The notes under the pieces were generated by a model that saw nothing but the letters and a program-made list of their open reading frames with translations, did not search any database and was not told the origin of the DNA. A stretch of DNA of 64,000 nucleotides from Streptomyces sp. NBC_01463 (lineage in GTDB: Bacteria > Actinomycetota > Actinomycetes > Streptomycetales > Streptomycetaceae): assembly GCA_036227345.1 (NCBI GenBank), contig CP109468.1, positions 3,100,001-3,164,000 of the forward strand, in the 5' to 3' direction. Position 1 is the stretch's first letter. Each line of letters opens with the position of its first letter. Shown here piece after piece: positions 58,826 to 64,000 of this stretch. The position numbers were made by a program, and so were the translations under genes.

Positions 58826-60961
58826 TCAGCCGTTTCCGCCGAGGTCGATCGTGACGGTCCGCTCGGCCTCGGTCTTGCCGAGCAGCGCGCCCTTCATGGC
58901 GAAGGCCACGTCGTCCGGGCCGACCTGGTGCTTCGTGCCGTCGCCCTTGGTGACCATGATCCCGTCGAAGACGCCTCCGCAGAGCTCTTCGATGGCCTTC
59001 TTGTCGTAGTGGTCGACGAGCTTGCCGTCGATGGGCACCATCGAGAGGATCTTCGGCAGCGACTTGGCCGGACCGAACGGGATCTGCTTCGAGCCCGCCT
59101 TGATCACGATCAGGCCGGACATCGCGGGCTCGGCGAACTCCTTCATCGCCCGGTCCAGTTCGGCCTGGCTGATGGTGGGCTCGCTGGCGGTGACGGGGAG
59201 CTGGACGGCGTTCGTCCGGCCCGTCTCGACCTGGGCGCGGTAGGCGTCGCGCACGGACACCATCGACTGGTTGACGTCGAGCGCCTTGCCGGCCTTGCCG
59301 GGGACGGCGACGGCCTTGCCCGGCACGAACTTGATCGTGCCGTCGTTGGCCGAGCCCGAGGCGCCGGCCAGGTCCTTCAGCGCGACGCCGAGCTTCTCCT
59401 CGTCGACCGGGATCACCGGGTCGACCGTGCGCTCGCCGCCGAAGAGCGAGCCGATGACGGAGACCGGGTTGTAGTCGCTGCCCGCGGCACCGCGCACGGT
59501 CGCCTGGCTGTCCAGGGCGAGCCCGGCCCGGTCCGGGGCGAGCTCGGTCTCCTTGCCGTCCACGGACAGCCGGAGCGGGGCCTTGGACCGTTCACCGAGC
59601 GCGGCGTCCAGCTTCTCGACGGCGTCCTCCTTGGTCCCGCCGCCGATGTCGACGCCGAGGACGGTGGTGCCCTTGGGTACGTCGGAGTGGTTCATCAGCA
59701 GTCCGGCGCCGTAGGCGACCCCGAGCAGGCAGACGGCGGCGACGGCGAGCATGGCCAGCTTGGAGCGGCCCTTCTTCGCCGGGCTCGGCGCGGGCGCCGG
59801 GGTGGCGCGGGCGGCGGGCTTCGGCGCCTGCGCGGCGGGCCCGCCCGGGCCCGCCGGTCCGGTGCCCATCGGGTTGTCCGGGATCCGCGGGGTGAGGTCG
59901 GGGCCCGGGAACGGCGACGGGGGCGCCGACGCACGGTGCTCCGAGGGCACCACGGGGATGCCGCTGTTCAGCGTGTCCCCCGAGACGTTGCCACCGGGTG
60001 CCCCGGGGCCGCCGGGGCCCGGCGGGAACTGCGGGGTGAGCACGGCCGTGTCGTCGGACATCCGCGGCGGAACCCCACCGGGACCGCCGGGACCGCCGGG
60101 ACCACCGGGTCCCTGCGCGCCGCCGGGGCCCGCAGGTCCGGTGCCGAAGGGCGGCCGGCCGTCGAGGTCCGGGGTGAGGGACGAGGTGCCGGTGGCCGGG
60201 CCCGTGGTGGGGCCGGACGGTCCGGGCGTGCGGATGCCGAGGTTCGGCGTGGCGCGGGGTCCGCCGGGGCCGTCACCGAAGCCGTCGGACCCGGGCGCGC
60301 CCGGACCGTCGGCGCGCTGCGGGCCGTCGGAGAAGTAGGGCAGATCGGCGCGGGGCCCCGCGGGCGGGGTGGCCGGGCCGGAGCCCGGTCCGTCCGGCCG
60401 GCCGCCGGAGCCGTCCGCGGAGAAGCCGGCGCCGTCCGTGCCGCCGCTCGACGGGGTACCGGACGAAGCGCTCGCCGCGGCACCCGCCGGGGCGCCCGCC
60501 GGGGGCTTGCGCGGTGCGAACCAGTCGCTGCCGCTCTTCTCCCTGGCCGGCTTCTCGCCGGCGGGCTCCGCCGCGGCAGCGGGCTCCCGGGACTCGGGCG
60601 CGGCCGGAGCCGGCTGCCCACCGCCCGGCGCGGAGGCACCCGGAGCGGAGGCACCCGGGCGCGGGCCGGAGCCAGTGCGCTCGCCGCCGCCGTCCACGTC
60701 GCTCATGGGTGTGCGCATGACGACCGGCGGGATGGGGCGCGAGCCCGGGATGTTGATCCGGATACGCGTCGTCAGCGTCGTCTCGGTCCTCGGCTCTTCG
60801 GGCTGAGGCGGGTCCGCAGGCTCCGGAGACTCCTCCGGGGCGTCCTGAGACGGGTGCAGCGACGGATACTGGCGGGATCCGTACGGCGGCGTACCCGAGG
60901 GGTACGCGGCTCCCCCGCGGCCCTGGGGCCCGGAGGACGAACTGTCAGTTTCACGACTCAA
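58826..60961 (-). CDS. Membrane protein with PG_binding_4-type domains, TTG start
   Basis: 711 residues: a very long Gly/Pro-rich cytoplasmic part (1-390), a membrane helix (about 398-418, KLAMLAVAAVCLLGVAYGAGL), then an extracellular region with two similar units (LGVDIGGGTKEDAVEKLDAAL; PTISQAELDRAMKEF) like the PG_binding_4 domains that precede VanW or L,D-transpeptidase modules. No VanW or YkuD catalytic domain follows, so it may be a wall-binding scaffold. The start is TTG 60961 with GGGAGAA 6 nt upstream. Confidence 0.8.
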   Translation of the reverse strand: MSRETDSSSSGPQGRGGAAYPSGTPPYGSRQYPSLHPSQDAPEESPEPADPPQPEEPRTETTLTTRIRINIPGSRPIPPVVMRTPMSDVDGGGERTGSGPRPGASAPGASAPGGGQPAPAAPESREPAAAAEPAGEKPAREKSGSDWFAPRKPPAGAPAGAAASASSGTPSSGGTDGAGFSADGSGGRPDGPGSGPATPPAGPRADLPYFSDGPQRADGPGAPGSDGFGDGPGGPRATPNLGIRTPGPSGPTTGPATGTSSLTPDLDGRPPFGTGPAGPGGAQGPGGPGGPGGPGGVPPRMSDDTAVLTPQFPPGPGGPGAPGGNVSGDTLNSGIPVVPSEHRASAPPSPFPGPDLTPRIPDNPMGTGPAGPGGPAAQAPKPAARATPAPAPSPAKKGRSKLAMLAVAAVCLLGVAYGAGLLMNHSDVPKGTTVLGVDIGGGTKEDAVEKLDAALGERSKAPLRLSVDGKETELAPDRAGLALDSQATVRGAAGSDYNPVSVIGSLFGGERTVDPVIPVDEEKLGVALKDLAGASGSANDGTIKFVPGKAVAVPGKAGKALDVNQSMVSVRDAYRAQVETGRTNAVQLPVTASEPTISQAELDRAMKEFAEPAMSGLIVIKAGSKQIPFGPAKSLPKILSMVPIDGKLVDHYDKKAIEELCGGVFDGIMVTKGDGTKHQVGPDDVAFAMKGALLGKTEAERTVTIDLGGNG

Positions 60962-61299
60962 AGCAGGTTCTCCCGATTGGCTCCGCCGCCCGTACTTCCC
61001 CCGTGCCGCAGGCCAGGGGACGGCTAGGAAGGTACTGAAGATCTTGGCCGGATCAGGGAGCGGCGTCTGGCGCGTGCAGCTGCGAGGCGCCGGAGCGTCC
61101 TCATAGCGGAGCTATTAGGGCGTTCAATAACGCCGCAGATGTGCCTGCCGGGCGTCGCACACCCGGCCAAGATCTTCAGCACCCGACTAGGCGCGCGAAC
61201 CACCTTACTGGCCGCGGCCGACAGACACCCCGCGACCGGGGGAAACGACCGCGCACCCCCCGGGCGGGCAGGGGGCATTCCGGGATCGGACGTGGCACA
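60962..61299. other. Intergenic region holding the inverted-repeat element
   Basis: 338 bp between two minus-strand genes. Besides the element at 61024-61190 it contains the leader of the downstream PG-binding gene (RBS GGGAGAA). A short basic open frame on the minus strand reads through the element and is not convincing. Confidence 0.6.
61024..61190. repeat. 167-bp element with 28-bp terminal inverted repeats (MITE-like)
   Basis: Ends start and finish with CTAG. The left arm 61024-61051 and right arm 61163-61190 are complementary at 24 of 28 positions, including a perfect 17-bp block, CTGAAGATCTTGGCCGG (61035-61051) with its complement at 61163-61179. The core is 111 bp with less GC and further small hairpins. 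No transposase. It could be a miniature transposable element or a large RNA hairpin in the leader of the downstream gene. Confidence 0.6.
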
Positions 61300-61746
61300 T
61301 TACTTGCCAGGTCGGCCGCTGTCGGGCCCCAGTTGGGGCGCCCGCGCCATGGTGGCACAGATCACAGCGATGGCCATGCCGCCCAGCATGAAGAGGGCGA
61401 GGCCCAGTTCGTTACCGAAGACGTAGTCCCCTTCCGGTCTTCCGCCCAGCAGAACAATGACCGAAACCAGCCACCCCGCGGCGGGCGCGAGGGCCCCCGG
61501 CTGGGTGCCCATGAGGCAGCGGCCGCCGTAGAAGAGACCGGCGGACGCGAGCAGGGCCAGGAGCAATCCGCCGGGGAACCAGGCGGATTGGACCAGTGTT
61601 CCGGCGATGCCGACGAGCGCCCCGAGGACCGCGAGACCGAGCAGGGCGGCGATCCGGCCGGGGTTGAGCGGGGCGGCCAGACCGGTGGCCGGAATGTCTC
61701 TGGGTGGTGCGTTCGTCCGTGCGGCGCGCGGCCTGCTGCTGCTCAC
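61300..61746 (-). CDS. DUF6113 membrane protein
   Basis: 148 residues with four membrane helices (about 30-48, 52-70, 84-102, 110-132). This is the small membrane protein that normally follows mshB in Streptomyces (DUF6113). GTG 61746 overlaps the mshB stop (GTGA). Function unknown. Confidence 0.88.
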   Translation of the reverse strand: MSSSRPRAARTNAPPRDIPATGLAAPLNPGRIAALLGLAVLGALVGIAGTLVQSAWFPGGLLLALLASAGLFYGGRCLMGTQPGALAPAAGWLVSVIVLLGGRPEGDYVFGNELGLALFMLGGMAIAVICATMARAPQLGPDSGRPGK

Positions 61747-62687
61747 TGGTCCGCCTCCGGTGCGTGGGCGAGAGGTGCGTCGGTGCGAGTCGCGCCGGCG
61801 AGGGGTAGGCCCGCGAAGAGATCGTGCTCCCGGGTCCCCGCGGGGGCGCCGGGGGCGCCCTCGGCCAACTCGTAGTACTCGGTGGTGAAAAGGGGCTGGG
61901 CCAGATCGTTCGACAGGGCGAAGAAGGGGCCCTCGACCGCGATCTGGGTGGCGTGCGCCCGCATCGCCGCGGTCTTCGCCGCCCCGTGTCCGGTGCCGTC
62001 GATCTCGGTGGTGACCTGGGCGTCGTCCACCACACCCGGCACGTCGTCGATCGCCGCGATGCCCGGGAAGACGTCCGGCGCGGTGGCCCGCAGCCGGGCG
62101 AAGGCGTCCTCGGCGACCGGGCGCGGCACCCGGTTCCAGTAGATCTTGGCGATGGTGTGCGGGGCGCCGGAGCCGGGGCGGAAGGCCGGGTCGGCGGCCA
62201 GCCGGGCGGCGCGCGTCGCGACCCGGTGCGCCTGGATGTGGTCGGGGTGTCCGTATCCCCCGTCGGGGTCGTACGTCACCAGGACCTGGGGGCGCACCTC
62301 GCGGATCACCTCCACGAGGTACCCGGCGGCCTCGTCGACGTCCGCGGACCAGAAGGCGCCGGGGCGGCGGTTCTGCTCCGTGTCCATCATTCCGGAGTCG
62401 CGGTACCGGCCGGCGCCGCCGAGGAAGCGGTGGTCGGTGACCCCCAGCTCCTTCATCGCCGCGGTGAGTTCGCCCCGGCGGTGGGGGCCCAGGGAGTCGT
62501 CCCGGTCCGCGGCGAGGTGCGCGAGCCCGGGCGGGATGACCTCACCCTCCTCGCCGAGCGTGCAGGTCACGAGGGTGACCAGGGCGCCGTCGGCCGCGTA
62601 CCTGGCCATGGTGGCGCCATTGTTGATCGACTCGTCGTCGGGGTGCGCGTGCACCAGGAGCAGACGCCGGGCGGGAAGGTCCGTCAT
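61743..62687 (-). CDS. mshB: Mycothiol deacetylase MshB
   Basis: 314-residue zinc LmbE-type deacetylase that makes GlcN-Ins for mycothiol, the main thiol of actinobacteria. Zinc motif AHPDDE (His15, Asp18) and the third ligand in [13 protein letters not shown] 62687 has GGGTGG 5 nt upstream. Mycothiol depends on cysteine supply, which may link it to the cysteine-type leader at the window's left end only at pathway level. Confidence 0.95.
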   Translation of the reverse strand: MTDLPARRLLLVHAHPDDESINNGATMARYAADGALVTLVTCTLGEEGEVIPPGLAHLAADRDDSLGPHRRGELTAAMKELGVTDHRFLGGAGRYRDSGMMDTEQNRRPGAFWSADVDEAAGYLVEVIREVRPQVLVTYDPDGGYGHPDHIQAHRVATRAARLAADPAFRPGSGAPHTIAKIYWNRVPRPVAEDAFARLRATAPDVFPGIAAIDDVPGVVDDAQVTTEIDGTGHGAAKTAAMRAHATQIAVEGPFFALSNDLAQPLFTTEYYELAEGAPGAPAGTREHDLFAGLPLAGATRTDAPLAHAPEADQ

Positions 62688-62750
62688 GGGGACCACCCTA
62701 CGAGCCGACGGCCCCCCGGACCGACGGCGGCCACCCGCCGGGCGACGGCG

Positions 62751-62945
62751 TCAGAACTTGATGCCCCCGATCATCCCCGCCACGTTCGTGGTCAGCTCGG
62801 AGATGGTGGGCGCGATGGACGAACTGGCGAGATAGAAACCGAGCAGCGCGCAGACGACCGCGTGTCCCCCCTTCAGTCCGGACTTCCGGATCAGCAGGAA
62901 GACGATGATCGCCAGCAGCACCACCGCCGAAATCGAGAGCGCCAC
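62751..62945 (-). CDS. Small two-helix membrane protein (64 aa)
   Basis: 64 residues: a helix ALSISAVVLLAIIVFLLI, a short basic loop RKSGLKGG, then a second helix HAVVCALLGFYLASSSIA and an amphipathic end. GTG 62945 has a strong RBS, GGAGGTGA, 6 nt upstream. Common in Streptomyces as a hypothetical protein; role unknown. Confidence 0.8.
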   Translation of the reverse strand: MALSISAVVLLAIIVFLLIRKSGLKGGHAVVCALLGFYLASSSIAPTISELTTNVAGMIGGIKF

Positions 62946-63109
62946 GACGGTTCACCTCCATCTGTACGGTCGGGACGGGCAGCACGCATGGAGCCAGCAG
63001 GTTCTTACCCACCGAGCGCTACGGATCATAACTATCCGTGGCAACGCATTGATCGGGGCACAGCAGCACGAGGGGCGCACGGGCCGGGCCCGGCCGATAG
63101 GTTCGCCCC

Positions 63110-64000
63110 ATGACTTCGCCAGAGATCACGTTCCCGCTGCAGTTGGCCCGGACCATGCGATTCACCCTCGGTGCACCGCGCGCGTTCACGGTTTCACCCG
63201 ACGGTGAGCGGGTGGTCTTCCTGCGTTCGGGGTCGGGCACCGACCGTTCGAACCGGCTCTGGGTGCTGGACCTGAGCGACGGTGCGGCCCCGCAGGAGCG
63301 GGTCGTGGCCGATCCGGCGGCGCTGCTGGGCGGTTCGGCGGAGCGGCTCTCGGTCCAGGAGCGGGCCCGCCGCGAGCGGAGCCGCGAGGGGTCGTCGGGG
63401 ATCATCGGCTACGCGGTGGACTCGGCCGCCGAGCTGGCCGCGTTCGCCCTCTCGGGGAAGGTGTACGTCGCGGACCTGCGGGCCGGGACGGCGCGCGCCC
63501 TGCCCGTGCCGGGCCCGGTGATCGACCCGCGCCCCTCCCCCGACGGACGACACGTCGCATACGTGTCCAAGGGCGCGCTGCGCGTCGTGGGCTCCGGCGG
63601 CGACGAGGACAGGGCGCTCGCGGAGCCGGAGGACCCGCATGTCTCCTACGGTCTCGCGGAGTTCATCGCGGCCGAGGAGATGACGCGCCCGCGCGGCTTC
63701 TGGTGGTCGCCGGAGTCGGACCGGCTGCTGGTGGCCCGGGTCGACGACAGCCCGGTGCGGCGGTGGTGGATCGCCGACCCCGCGCACCCGGACCGCAAGC
63801 CCGCCGAGGTCGCGTACCCGGCGGCCGGTACGCCCAACGCCGAGGTGCGGCTGTTCGTCGTGGGGCTGTCCGGGGAGCGTACCGAAGTGGAGTGGGACCG
63901 GGCCCGGTTCCCCTATCTGGCCCGGGTGCACTGGTCGTCGGACGGGGCGCCGCTGCTGCTCGTGCAGGCCCGTGACCAGCAGAGTCAGCTGCACCTCGCG
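63110..64000 (+). CDS. S9 prolyl oligopeptidase / DPP IV family, 5' part
   Basis: 297 codons visible; the frame runs off the window. It begins MTSPEITFPLQLARTMRF and shows the DPP IV N-terminal propeller: FTVSPDGERVVFLRS, RPSPDGRHVAYVS, and GLAEFIAAEEMTRPRGFWWS with the Glu-Glu pair that binds the substrate N-terminus in DPP IV. The catalytic domain lies beyond the window. The ATG lies 6 nt after TAGGTT (63098-63103) with no RBS, probably leaderless. Confidence 0.9.
   Translation, partial: MTSPEITFPLQLARTMRFTLGAPRAFTVSPDGERVVFLRSGSGTDRSNRLWVLDLSDGAAPQERVVADPAALLGGSAERLSVQERARRERSREGSSGIIGYAVDSAAELAAFALSGKVYVADLRAGTARALPVPGPVIDPRPSPDGRHVAYVSKGALRVVGSGGDEDRALAEPEDPHVSYGLAEFIAAEEMTRPRGFWWSPESDRLLVARVDDSPVRRWWIADPAHPDRKPAEVAYPAAGTPNAEVRLFVVGLSGERTEVEWDRARFPYLARVHWSSDGAPLLLVQARDQQSQLHLA

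Noticed and set aside
58826..60961. VanW family protein
   Set aside because: PG_binding_4-like units are present but the VanW domain itself is not.
1..64000. CRISPR array, tRNA, rRNA or intact insertion sequence
   Set aside because: No regularly spaced repeats, cloverleaf or rRNA stretches, and no transposase motif were seen on reading both strands.

Overview
The window is about 70% G+C or more, has strong third-position GC bias, GTG/TTG/CTG starts, long antisense open frames and typical actinomycete gene families (DUF3107, DUF3117, DUF3152, DUF6113, MshB, class F sortase, 7Fe ferredoxin). This indicates a Streptomyces chromosome, core region. About 73 protein genes are supported, two of them cut by the window edges. 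No rRNA, tRNA, CRISPR or intact insertion sequence was seen.

Layout. 1-2.1 kb: a peptide-type ABC transporter binding lipoprotein, preceded by a tiny leaderless Cys-Cys peptide that looks like a cysteine attenuator. 2.2-9.8 kb: DUF3152 metzincin-like protein, hydrolase, TetR, DUF3107, ferritin-like protein and an RhlE-type helicase; from memory this matches Mycobacterium tuberculosis Rv3203-Rv3211. 9.9-18.6 kb: hydrolase, NYN nuclease, MarC, PHP phosphoesterase, zinc-ribbon protein, MFS pump, SUFU-domain protein, and CorA with a structured leader. 18.6-39.3 kb: a conserved block (MgtE-like regulator plus DUF1003, Mrp, TatB, HtrA, anti-sigma, ECF sigma, O-methyltransferase, DUF3117, Tag, DivIVA-like, FolP2-like, LOG, DapE, DapC, ferredoxin) that is the counterpart of the M. 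tuberculosis sigE and dapE regions. It joins envelope stress control, Tat export, magnesium handling and lysine/meso-DAP supply.

39.3-58.8 kb is more accessory: a TetM/OtrA-like ribosomal protection GTPase with an overlapping upstream reading frame; a repeat-bearing surface protein with its class F sortase; a short threonyl-tRNA synthetase behind a threonine attenuator; an MFS pump divergent from an acetyltransferase and TetR, with twin 12-bp palindromes between them; a TagC-like propeller protein and a secreted protein that share a domain; a beta-helix protein; an L,D-transpeptidase; an alpha-amylase; an orphan response regulator; and a four-gene ABC transporter/two-component operon coupled by 4-nt overlaps. 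58.8-64 kb returns to core genes (PG-binding-domain membrane protein, DUF6113, MshB, S9 peptidase) and carries a 167-bp element with long terminal inverted repeats.

The main unifying theme is regulation in short leaders: three candidate peptide or structure-based attenuators, one overlapping uORF and at least ten probable leaderless transcripts. Names rest on motif recognition by eye; no search was run.
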